From: Nymphaea colorata
Lineage: Eukaryota; Streptophyta; Magnoliopsida; Nymphaeales; Nymphaeaceae
DNA: 64,000 bases
Direction: 5' to 3'
Assembly (NCBI RefSeq): GCF_008831285.2
Contig: NC_045147.1
Coordinates: 5,062,334-5,126,333 of the forward strand
Positions within the stretch are counted from its first letter, which is position 1. Every line of letters starts with the position of its first letter. A model generated the notes under the pieces. The model was not told the DNA's origin. It saw only the letters and a program-made list of their open reading frames with translations, and searched no databases. The position numbers and the translations under genes are program-made. Below, piece by piece: positions 12,401 through 24,700 of the stretch.

Positions 12401-15400
12401 TTCGGTTGATCAGCTTCGTGAACTAAGGGCTTATTTGGGCAGGATCGATGTCAATAAGATTGAGACCTCAGAGGAAACTACAGCTAATCATGCTCTTGCA
12501 GTTATTGGCAATAAAGGTAACTCTTCTGTTGGCACTGTCCCCAAGATCAGGCACTTTACATTGCCCAGAAATGGGAAAACCGAGTGTTCCTCTTTTTAGC
12601 TGGCTTAAATGATGAGTTTGAAGGTGTTCGGAGCCAGATTCTGAATTCTGGAGAGGTGTCCAGTATTGAAGATGTATATTCGGTTGTTGAAGCAGAAGAA
12701 CAGAGAAGGCTGGTCACCAATGAAAGCAAGAGGGATCTTGGTCTCTCTCATGAGAGATCAGCCCTTGTGAGCCGTGGACCTGGAGGCTTGGCCAGACCCC
12801 CTCGTCGATGCACACATTGCAAGAAGATGGGTCACATCGTCGATTATTGTTGGGATCTCTATCCAGACAAGAAAGGAAATAGAGGGAGGTCTTCTAGTGG
12901 GAAAACACCTGGGCCTGAGGCGCCCAAATCTAGTGGGGAAAAACTTTCTATTTCGGCTGATCAGCTTCGTGAACTAAGGGCTTATTTGGGCAGGATCGAT
13001 GTCAACAAGATTGAGACCTCAGAGGAAACTACAGCTAATCATGCTCTTGCAGTTATTGGCAATAAAGGTAACTCTTCTGTGGGGGAATGGATTGTCGATA
13101 GTGGTGCTACTCATCACATGACAGGTAATCCAAAATTGTTTCATGAGTATAAGTTGTCCTCGGGAAGGGAACGTGTTTCTCTTGCAGATGGTTCCTCTAC
13201 CTGTGTGGCAGGCGAAGGCACTTTGTCCTTGTTAGACAAATTTCATGTGCAGGGCGCATTACATGTCCCCCAGTTTCCTTTAAATCTCTTGTCAGTCAGT
13301 AGACTTACTAAAGAATTGAATTGTGAACTTATTTTCTCTGCCGATCGCTGTGTTTTGCAGGACTTGGTGACAGGGAAGAGGATTGGGATTGGTTTAGCTT
13401 CTGATGGATTATATCGTCTTCCCATACGTGTGGCTACTGCTCTGTTGACAGCGATCCGCAAGACAGATAAGAGAAGAGAAGATTGTCTTCAGTCCTTTAT
13501 GTACTGGCATGAACGTTTTGGGCATTTACCTTTTGGGATTTTGAAACATTTGTTTCCAGACCTGTGTTCCTCCCTTGATTTGTCTTCCATTTCTTGTGAT
13601 GTTTGTCAGTTTGCCAAACATGTGAGGGCTTCGTACCCTCTTTCTACTAGTTGTGTTAATGAAGCTTTTTCCCTGATTCACTCTGATGTATGGGGACCTT
13701 CGGGAATTCATACCCGTCAAAGTTTTCAATATTTTATCACTTTCATTGATGATTTCTCTCGTGCTACATTTGTGTACTTGTTAAAAGACCGCAGTGAGGT
13801 TCCTCGTATCATCGAGACATTCATTCTTCTTGTGCATACCCAATATGGTGCGAATGTTAAAACTTTCCGGTCCGATAATGCCCGTGAATACATGTGTCAG
13901 CCTGTTGAGGAGTTTCTCAGACAAAAGGGGATTGTTCATGAGACATCTTGTAGTTACACCCCCCCTCAAAATGGGGTAGCTGAAAGGAAAAATCGTCAAC
14001 TTCTTAATGTCACCAGGGCTCTTTTGTTTCAAAGAAATCTTCCTAAACACTATTGTGGTGATGCAGTTCTTACTAGTGCCTATCTTATTAACCGCATGCC
14101 CAGTCGTGTTTTGAATGGTAGGACTCCCCACTCGTTACTTCCTGGCAGTCGTCCACCATTCCTACTTCCTCCTCGTGTTTTTGGTTGTGTATGTTTTATC
14201 CATGATCACAGTCCAAATGTCAAGAAACTTGATCCTAGGTCTATCAAAGGTGTCTTTGTTGGATACTCTCCTACGCAAAAAGGATACAAATGTATTGATC
14301 CTATTACTGGTCGAGTTTATGTTACGAGGGATGTTACCTTCTTAGAACATGCCTCTTACTTTGGTGAGAATCCTCTTCAGGGGGAGCAGTCTGTGGGCAG
14401 GGAAGAGTATTCTCAGAGACATGAACTTCAGTTTACAGATTTTTTGGACTACAAGAAAGCAGAATCGCTTACTACTGTTGATGTGCCTGAGAAGGAGGAA
14501 AGGTGTGACACTAGCATTGAGAAGGAAGGCCCTCGGTTGTTTGGACAGTTCTACTCTAGACGAGGTACTCGGACAGAGATGATGACTTGTGATGCTAGAT
14601 CTACTTCCAATCCCAATGCCACTCCTTCCCTGGATGAACCAAGTCCTACCGTGGAGACTGTGGAGACTCATGATGAGGTTGAAAAGAAGAATGAAGATCT
14701 TCCCATTGCCCTGAGAAAGGGTGTCAGGTCATGTACTCAACACCCCATTGGTAATTTTGTATCTTATTCCAGACTTGGAAAAGATTACAAGTGTTTTTTT
14801 TCTACTCTTTCTTTGGCTGTGATCCCCAGGACTGTTGCTGAAGCTCAAAGTGACTCCAAGTGGGCTGATGCAATGAAAGAAGAAATAGATGCCCTGAGAA
14901 GAAATATGACATGGGAAGTGGTGAAGATTCCTGAAGCCGCTCACTTAGTTGGATCCAAATGGGTGTATACCATCAAGTACAAACCAGATGGGAGCGTTGA
15001 AGTTATAAAGCTCGACTTGTGGCCAAGGGATTTAGCCAAAAATATGGAATTGATTACTTGGAAACTTTTGCTCCTGTTGCGAAAATGAAGACAGTAAGGG
15101 TGGTTATATCCCTAGCTGTGATGAAGGAGTGGAAGATGTATCAACTAGATGTTAAGAATGCATTCCTCAATGGTGACCTCGAAGAAGAAGTATATATGCA
15201 TATGCCTCCAGAATATGAAGAACTAGGAAAATGTTGTAAGCTGAAAAAGGCCTTATATGGCCTTAAGCAATCGCCCAGAGCGTGGTTCGAACGACTGAGA
15301 AGAGTGATGATACATCATGGATACAAACAAGGAAATGGAGATCACACTCTGTTTGTGAAGAAGAATGAGAGCAGGGTTACTCTCCTGCTGGTCTACGTAG

Positions 15401-18400
15401 ATGACATGATTGTCACAAGAGATGATGAGGAGGAGATTATCAAGCTAAAAGGATTACTGGCTACAGAATTCGATCTCAAAGATCTTGGCAAGCTAAGGTA
15501 TTTTCTTGGTATGGAGGTTGCTAGGTCTAGTACTGGTCTTATACTAAACCAAAGGAAATACACATTAAATCTGCTGAAAGAAACTGGTAAATTGGGATGT
15601 AGACCTACTCCTACCCCATTTGACATTGGGCACAAGTTGAGTCATGGAGAGCCTCTCTGTGAAGAAGACAAGGGAAGATATCAACATCTGGTTGGGAAGT
15701 TGATTTATCTTACCCTCACGAGACCTGATATCACCTTTGCGGTGAATGTTTTGAGTCAATTCATGCATGCACCAACCGATGCACATCTGAAGGTTGTGGA
15801 CAGAGTACTATGCTACCTGAAGAAAAATCCTGGCAAGGGACTCCTGTATGTGAAACAAGAGACTGTGGAAATCGAGGGCTATTCTGATGCGGATTGGGCA
15901 GGTTGTGGTGATACCAGACGATCTACTACAGGGTACTGTGTCTACTTGGGAGGAAACCTTGTTGTATGGAGAAGCAAGAGACAGGATGTTTGCTCTAGAT
16001 CTAGTGCAGAGGCAGAATATAGGGCAGTTGCTATGGGAGTGTCAGAATTACTATGGTTGAAGATACTGCTGACTGACATTGGAATAGAGATTGAAGGACC
16101 TATGAAAATGTATTGTGATAACAAGTCTGCAATCAACTTAGCCAACAATCCTGTTCTTCACGACAGAACAAAGCATGTTGAAATTGATTGTCACTTCATT
16201 CGGGAAAGAATTGATGCGAAAGAGTTGATCTTACCTTACATGAAGTCTGAAGACCAAACTATTGATGTTCTGACGAAAGCTCTTCCTTCAGCTTCATTTG
16301 AGAGGAATGTATCCAAGTTGGGCATGTTTGATATGTATGCCCAACTTGAGGGGGAGTGTTGATAGATCGTATGTTTCGGGTCCGGATCCATACCCGACCC
16401 GCCTTGTAGCCCGTGTTGGGCACTACTTAAGTCATGTAACCCTAATCCTTATGTGTTAATGATAATCTAAGGAGAGAGAGAGTCTGGCGGCTAGTGGGCA
16501 CCAACTCCTCCTCATTCGTGGTTTTTTCTCCCTCGTGTTGAGGGTTTTCCACGTTACATCGTGATCGTTGTTCCTCTTCCTCTCCTTGTTCGTATTTCTA
16601 CACATAGCAATCAGCAGAAAAGATAAGTTCGCAATTCAACTCTTTCGTAATCTTGCTAACCGACAAGAGGTTCAAGGGAAGATGGGGAACATGTAGAGCA
16701 TTGTGGACAAAGAACTTGTTCAAAAGTGGAAGACTCTCTTTCCCAGCCACAGAGATAGAGGAACCATCAGCAAGAGAAACACGTTCCTTTCCTGACGAAA
16801 GCTTATACCCATGAAAGACTTTAGGATCGCCGGTCATGTGGTGAGTAGCACCACTGTCGATGATCCACTCTCCCATACAGGAATCCGCCATCACGTTGAT
16901 AGAACACCCAAATTTCTTCTGCAGTGACAAAGGGCAGCCTCGGCGAAGCAGACAGATACACTGGCGGCACTGACTGGCACAGCAATGCTGGACAGACAGT
17001 AACAAGTCGTCTGGCAGCAAGAAGCAGCGACAGCAGGGCGTCTACAGTGACTCTCGGAGCACTCCAGCAGAGACGATAGAGCAGAAAGCGTCGGGTGACG
17101 ATAAGGGGGGCGTGCAAGCAGGCTGAGGGCGACGAGGTAGAAGGCTGACAGCCGGCGTCGGGCGAGCAATAGAGAGCTCGGCGTCGGGCGACACTGAAGG
17201 AGACAGACGATGGAGACCCCTCAGGCGACCGCAAGAAGGCAGAGGGACGCAGGGAGTCGGGCGACGGAAGATCACGGTGGATATAGTCGGGCGACCAATC
17301 AACACTGACAACTCTGGATAGAAGGGCGACGCTGGGTATAGTGGATCCCGAACAAACAAAATCGAGCAATGGACCAGGCGTAGCCACGTCGTCTCAGTGA
17401 GCAGCAACTTGGACGACGTTGGAGAAGATCAGTCGCGCTGGAAGGGAAAAAAAAAACGGCAACGGCGCTGGAGCAGAATGAAGACACGCCAAACGGAAGC
17501 AGGAACCACAGGCGTCGTCAGGCAATGAAGATTCTGAGCAGCGGAGGTGTTGGCTGGAAGTTCACGGCAACAAGCAGGGCAGAAACAGAGAGCCGCCTGA
17601 ACAGAGAGACGCCGGAACTCCAGACGGTGTCCAGTACGTCGCCGGAACTCCAACGGCGTTGAGTACGTCGCTGGAAGAAACGCCGGAACTCCAACGGTGT
17701 CGAGCGATGATCAGTCACGCCAGAACTTCACGGCGGTAGCGGGCGGCGGCGGCGATAGCGGACGGCGACGGGCGGCGGCGGCAGGAGCAGTGGCGGCAGC
17801 AGCAACACGTGGTCTAGGGTTGGAACTTCACAACCCTAAAAAAATTTCCAAGCTCGCTGGCTCTGATACCATGTAGAAATAATAGACGCGCAAGAACGGA
17901 AGATCGAACACAGGTGTAACGTGGAAAACCCTCAACTAGAGGGAAAAAACCACGGGTGAGGAGGTCTGGTGCCCACTAGCTGCCAGACTCTCTCTCTCTC
18001 TTTGAAACTTCATTAACACTTAAGATTAGGGTTTACAATGGTATAAGTATGCCCAAACCAAGACATACTGGATCGGATCCAGACCCAGACCCATACATCA
18101 AGATCCGTCAACAGTCATAAATACCGTTCTCAGGTATTTTAATGGCAAAATGTTTTTCAGATAATTTTCGACAACGATGTTTTTCTCAAAACAAAAATCT
18201 CGGGAAAAACTCAAAAACTTTAAAAATGAAAGAAAATGAAAAAGTAGGTAAACATGAAGTAAATCAGAAATTAACAATAAAACATAAACAAAACTAGATA
18301 AAAGTGATAAAAAAATGTTGTAAACTTTTAACGATGATAAAAATGAGAAAGCATAATTTATGTAAAGTTCAAATTTGAATCCATGATGATATTAACGTTT

Positions 18401-18713
18401 AAAAAAAGAAAAAAATAGGGAAAAATGCAAAAAAAATGTGATAATACATTTTTCCTTTTTTCCAAAATATCACGATTTTTCACTTTTGTTCTTTTTCTCG
18501 TTAGTCTCACGCTACTTTTTAAAATATTGCAATATTTGTAACACTGATTAGAGAGAAAATGATTGAGAGCCCTCCCTCCTTATGGGGAGGGATGATCTTC
18601 AAATTGTGTGTGTGAGGAAGAGAGAGAGAGAGAGAGAGAGGAAAAGAAAGAGTTGACTGAAAGTTGAACAGAAAGTTAAAACCATCTCTCATTGCGAGGG
18701 AAAGAAGGTTTTC

Positions 18714-18749
<36 letters not shown>

Positions 18750-21700
18750 TGATGGCTCCAGCACCGCCAACACATAGACTAGCAACTTCACCTAACTACC
18801 TAATTAGTCAATTGGCCATGAACCATGTTCCAGCCGACTAGATAATCATGGACCAGTCAGCTGGTCATAGACTAGGTTGACTAATCAGCCAACTAGTCAC
18901 TAGGTTGATATCAAAGGATGTATATGAAGCGCTTTTGCTTTTTCTTTGTGTTGCATTCAGCACAAGCTTCACTCCCTAACATAATAACTCTGTGCAACTG
19001 ACAGTTCAAGTTGCTTTCAATCTTAGTGTGGTGAATAACAACAAAAGACCAAGTAAAAAGCAAGATACTGCAAGTATAAATACAGGTTTGGAGGAAACAA
19101 ACCTGGTTTTGACGTGAAAATTCATCATCTTCATCAACATCACCTTCTACCTTTCTAGGGATGGCATTGTTCCCTGTGTTTATAGGCAATGGCCTTGGAA
19201 GAAGCTTTAACCCTTCCCCAAACTGTGGCTGCCAACATAGTGATAACATGCTTATAGTTTGAAATTTGATATGGATAATAAGCCAACCCGTTACAATAGA
19301 ATGCCAGGCTAATAAAAAAAAGGCAGGAAGAACATGGAGAAATCACTCGCCAAAGACAAAAGGTAGAAGACATATAATCAACAGTACAAGCATTTTGTCA
19401 GTTTCACAATTCTCACTGTGGTTGGAATTTAAACAAGTCTTAGCTTGTCTAATACTCTCTAGCCATGCTTGAGACTAACACCTATGTCTATGTTAAGCAA
19501 CACAGTTTAGAATCATGGTCACTTCAATTTTCTAATACAGAACCAATTTATACCCTTGCCTTGCCCCTCCCTGTATCTAGAAAGGGAAAATATGTTCAGG
19601 GAATAGGTGCACTACCTAGAGGGGCATGAGTTCTTCTATATCACACATTCCCACTACGTAAAACATTTCCATTCCCAAGAATGCTGAAGAGCTCTGAAGA
19701 TTACACAATGGAAAATGAAGAGACAAATTGATGTCAAACAAAGTGTATAGATCAATACAGGTTTATGTTATCATGTTCAAAGTACAAAACAAATTGGTTA
19801 GATCAAATGTAAGAAGCAAGGCCAGTTGCTACCAGATATTCAAACTTATGATGTAACCTACCAAAAAAGCTTGCATATGCAGCTAAGCTGAATTCAACAG
19901 AATGGTATGCTTATTTGCAATTTACATGATGTTTGTTGCACTAATTAGGTATGAATAATAATTTCTACACAAGACTTTACATGTCATTCCCATATGAATT
20001 TCTACAAAAATAAAAATAGATGTTGATAGAAATCAAAAAAGGTTATGTATGATTTCAAGCAGGGATATAGAGTATGGTTTGAGAGGTTCAACATGGTCAA
20101 CTTTGGATTTGGTTTTTCATATGCATTTTTATCTATATACTCTACACTACAGAGCTCATATCCTAGGGATACGAGGCAGTGGTCAAAGAAAATGACAATG
20201 ATGAAATTAAGAGGTCAAAATTTACCCAAGCCTCTAAAATTTACCTAAATAAGACCTATGGTATTAGACTATTGGCACATTGAAGTTCTTAGGCACCTAA
20301 GGGATAGTATAGCCTCCCAAAGGAATCATGATTTTGGTCCATTGAAGGAAACAAGTATAAACAAATGTAAGCTACTGAGTAAATATTCTTATAAGCTGAA
20401 ATAACAAGCTCCAAGCACAAATACGCAAGAAATTGGTGGTTAACTTATCTTACAACGACCATGGTCATAAATACCAGCGATATTTTCAGAATATCCAAAT
20501 AATATTGCCAAAAAACATAAAAAGAATTTAATGTGATATTTCCAAACATAGTCACAGAAAATCCGTCTTTTCGAAAACGACCTGCTAAAAATGCTAAAGT
20601 AACGAAAACAAAAAAATCTGCCTTTTTCCTTTTTTTTGAAAAAAAATCCAAATTGAATTTCACGTTTTTATCATTTTTCCTCATTATTTTTATGTTATTT
20701 TTGCTTTAAATTTTAAAACTTTAAGTTAAATTATTTATTTTCATTTTTATTATTACTAAAACATCATTTTATCAAGTTATTTTTTATATTTTCTTGTTAG
20801 TTTTGTGTTTATTTTACTTTTCCTTAATTTTTAAGACTTTTTCTTTTTCTAAAAAATTGTCAAGATTTTCCTAAGATTTTCAGCTTTGTCGAAAAATACC
20901 CAAGAAAATCCTCATCGTTTAAAATCTATTAATGTTTTTTTTACTATGTTTCCAAAATATCACTGATTTCAATTTTTCACATAACAATGCATTATTGTAA
21001 GATCTTTTAAGATATTATCAATCATCTCTCCTTCACCATCTCAATTGGTCATATTTGAATGAATTACATATTCAATTGTTTTGTTGGCATATTCAAATGG
21101 GAGAAGAAGAGTCAGAAGACTCATTTATTTATTGAAATGGGTCCGTGGCCACTCTAGGGTTCTCCCAGTGACCAAGATACAAGGGGCTGGTGTGGGCCAC
21201 TCATCAAAAATTCCATGTGAAGAATTCAAAATTACATTATGATGCCTTAAAAATTACATGGGTGCCATATCAGACCTCAGCTAGTGACTCGAGTACCCCT
21301 CAGCCAAAAAAATCCTAGCTCCACCACTGGTTTCTCCTGATCACTTGTGAATTAGATTTCACTTTTTGTATTAGTAAACAAACTCATAATTTCATATTTT
21401 TCCGATGATTTTGTGTGTAATTTTACTATTTTGTCTCCTAATCACTTGTGAATTAGATTTCACTTTTTGTATTAGTAAACAAACTCATAATTTCATATTT
21501 TTCCTATGATTTTGTGTGTAATTTTACTATTTTGAATTCCCAAGATTTCTCTGACAGATTGAATTTTCTAGTTAATACCAAGAAAACCTCACAAATAAAA
21601 AACTAAGATATTTGTTACTATGACAGTAACTAGGAGTCTAGGACATATGTCTATCCTATACAAGTTGTAGAAAGATATATAACCTCACCTGCTAATTATT

Positions 21701-24700
21701 AGATGCAAGTATATGGAGAACCAACACATCTAAAAGGAGATTTAGCCAAGGGTTCATCACATGCAAATCATGGACCATTCAAATTTGCAACATATTCCAA
21801 CGTAGACTAGACAAAGTGCAATACGACAAGAAATCTATTATCTCCAGCATTTGCACATGAATTGAGGATAATATTATATGTTATGTCCAACTTAAAAGGC
21901 CAAATATAGAGGAATGACACTTTATGTGCGTGAAGGCCTATGCCTAGAGACATGCTGAGTTGGGACTTCTTGGAGCTGAACCAATGACATTACCATTTAC
22001 ATTATCAACAGTCCAATGCATTGAGCACACCAAACACATTGACATCTCTTGTTACTTTATTTTTGAAAAGGCTAAGAAAAAAAAAATCACGTTGGTATAT
22101 ATGCAGGTCCATTTGGACATGTGATTTGCCTAGTTAGAAGAATGGCCACAAATATCGTCCTTGACTTTTATTCTCCAGTATTTTTTGGCAATTTAAAAAA
22201 AAAAATCAGGAAAATATCAGCAAATTTTTTAAAAATGAAAAAAATCTTAAAAATTAGGTAAAAATAAAACAAATGAGAAACTAATAAGAAGATATTAAAA
22301 AAATAGATAAAATGATAAAAGGAATGTCTTAATGATGATAAGAATGATACTAAATAATTAATTTAAGTTTAAAGGTGAATCCATGATGTCACTAACCTTA
22401 AAAATGAGAAAAATGAAAATACCAGAAAAAAAAAGGAAAAAACATGATAAATGTATTTTTCACAATTGTTTTTTCAGGTTCTTTTTGTTCTTATCATTTT
22501 CTCATTAATATCGTGATATTTTCAAAAATATCATGATATTTTTTACCATGGCTAGAAGCATAAGTTCAAAGCCTCCAAATCAATAAATCATAGTGGTACC
22601 TTAATGCCCAAAATGTGCTTCCCTTGCTACAGAGCCAGCAACGGGAAGACCTTCCAAGTGAGCAATAAACAGGACAAAAAAAGTAAAACTAAATATGCAT
22701 CTCTTAATTCAACCAGCATTTAGGAAAATAAGGGACTTCTCGCATCATCAAATAAATAAATAAGCAAATGAAGTACTACCTATGCACTCTAAAGTCAAAT
22801 AGCTAATGTACTAAGTATAGTTGGTCACAATAGCCATGGTCATAGTAGGTTGGACAATCCATGTCATTCATCTGAAGTTCTGAACTTAAATGGGAGCAAA
22901 TACAAGCTTTACGAGTTTTTTTTTTTCACAATGCACAAATAAATATGACAAGTTATAAGTTCAAAAATAAGGCCCGCAGAAAATATTGTTATCAAGGAAT
23001 GAGCTAATAAACTAGTAGAGCTCATATTGCTTGACAATAGTTTGGGTTGCTCATGAAACCTACTCAGATTTATAAAGGATCTTAATCAATAATTTATATT
23101 ACACCAAGAATATGAAATATCTTTTATTCCTTGAAACATGTGGTAGAATGCGTAGTGAGAGGCAGAGTGGATATCATTTCACAGAAAATGTCATGAAAAG
23201 TGATGGAATGTAAAGGAACTATTCTGACAATCTGTTTTATTCCTTGAGCATGAGCTAAAGATGAGTAGTAAACCCATATATATCATTCCACAAAACCATC
23301 TATGACAATGACATACATGTTAAGAGGTTGTTTTCTCAGCAATGTATCAGCTGGTCTAACAGAACTTTTGAACAAACCTGAATTTCTTGAGGCATATCAT
23401 TCCGAACCCATGAACGACAAAGTGCATAAAGAGATGATGGGGCACCATCAAGCAACCTGACCTACAAAAAATATGTGAGTTCAAATGATTAATAATATCC
23501 AACATCTTCATGAATACCATAAAATCTTATGGACGAGGACTTATGTGCTTTACAAGACATATCTCAGAAGACCAAAACTAAATTAAATATGTAAAACTGA
23601 TCCAATTGCAGAAATTGGAAATGATTAATAATTTTATTACTTTTCTATCATTTATGACCACTGTAACAGCATTCTCGCCATTCTTCTCCCTGAAAGAACA
23701 TCAAATCTAATCACTAAATGAAGAAAGAACGTACAATTAAGAAAAAATAACATGAGAATTTAAAATACCTCATATCTTTATAGTTATTCAAATCGGAGGG
23801 AGAAGGAACATCTGAAAATGGAGTAACCTGATATAAGCAAGTTGCGTTGGATCAGGATCCTAAAATGGAAATTTAAATTGTAAGGAAGAAATAAAATGCT
23901 GCAAAAGGGAAAAACCAGGACGTTCAAAAGTAGTTTAGAAGTTCACAGCAATGCTCTTCATAATCATTTGTGAAGGTGAGCAGACGGAAACAATTGAAGG
24001 CCTTGGAAGTAAATGAAAAATGACAGCGGTAAACAACGCTGATGGAGATGCATATAACGGCCATGATGCAGAATTTTTTTTTTTACAGGCCATAAGCTTT
24101 CCAGCAAAAGTTCACTAAGAAAACTGCATAAAGTAGATCTAGAAACATGACTTTTGATTGGAGTGGCAAACAGTCTCAGCAATGCTCTCAGGTACTTTAA
24201 TATGACTCGTGACATGATACTCTGATCAATTATAACTCAAGGTCCACAGCTATTTAGGGTGCTGCAAGAGGAATATGTTATTGACAATGCATAAGCATCC
24301 AGGTGTCTTGGAAGACATCAAGTTAAAAAAATTAGTCAGAAGCCTACAGAGCACCTGAATTAGACTTTGTGCTTGGCGTCTAATTCCACATTAAAAGGTA
24401 ATTGAACTAATAAACTTAATTTTCAGGATCAGCCTCCATTTTCACGCTAAATAAGAGAGAACTGGAGTTAATGAACCTCCCGTTGACAACGCACATTGCA
24501 TGTCGCTTTACAAGTGAACCTCTATACGTGAAGCCCAAATTCTGAATGTCCCAGAAACCACGATAATCTGATAAGTCTACGCAGACTCTAGGGTATCCAT
24601 TTTTACTTCATCTCAACACTCCAATAAGCCCACTATGACAATCCTAATAGATATCGCATAAATTTACTGGGTGAAGGACGTCGATTGTCAGAACTATGTT

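Larger units (their letters stand above)
11979..16602 (+). mobile_element. Inner Ty1/copia element lacking its 5' LTR
   Basis: The insertion is bounded by perfect CATAG duplications. Its right end is a normal LTR (16357-16602) of the same family as the outer element but clearly diverged. Its left end starts TGTCCCTGTCCCCAAGATC and runs straight into the middle of gag. No LTR, primer-binding site or gag N-terminus is present. The initial TGT could be the first three bases of the LTR (TGTTGATAG...) joined to gag. Two tandem copies of a 551-bp gag segment follow, then protease, integrase, RT and RNase H, with one frameshift near 15005. Orientation is opposite to the outer element and to LIN37. 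Confidence 0.88.
8717..18113 (-). mobile_element. Outer Ty1/copia LTR retrotransposon, gag-less, interrupted by a second element
   Basis: Two direct LTRs (8717-8956 and 17872-18113) begin TG and end CA and are flanked by the 5-bp duplication GTCAT. The element reads on the minus strand. Its primer-binding site TGGTATCAGAGCC (complement of 17859-17871) matches the initiator-Met tRNA type used by plant Copia elements. A purine tract (AACTTGAGGGGGAG) lies just before the 3' LTR. By eye the LTRs differ by about six substitutions and one 2-bp indel, so insertion is fairly recent. Protease, integrase, RT and RNase H are present, split by the inner element at 11979-16602. No gag is visible between the primer site and the protease. 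It sits in LIN37 intron 5 in the same orientation as the gene. Confidence 0.92.

Noticed and set aside
17042-17407. Gag encoded in the outer Copia leader
   Set aside because: The frames lack the NYxxW gag entry and the CCHC knuckle and are low-complexity.
18519-18791. Minus-strand frame with repeated Leu-Ser
   Set aside because: It comes from two (GA)n tracts in LIN37 intron 5.
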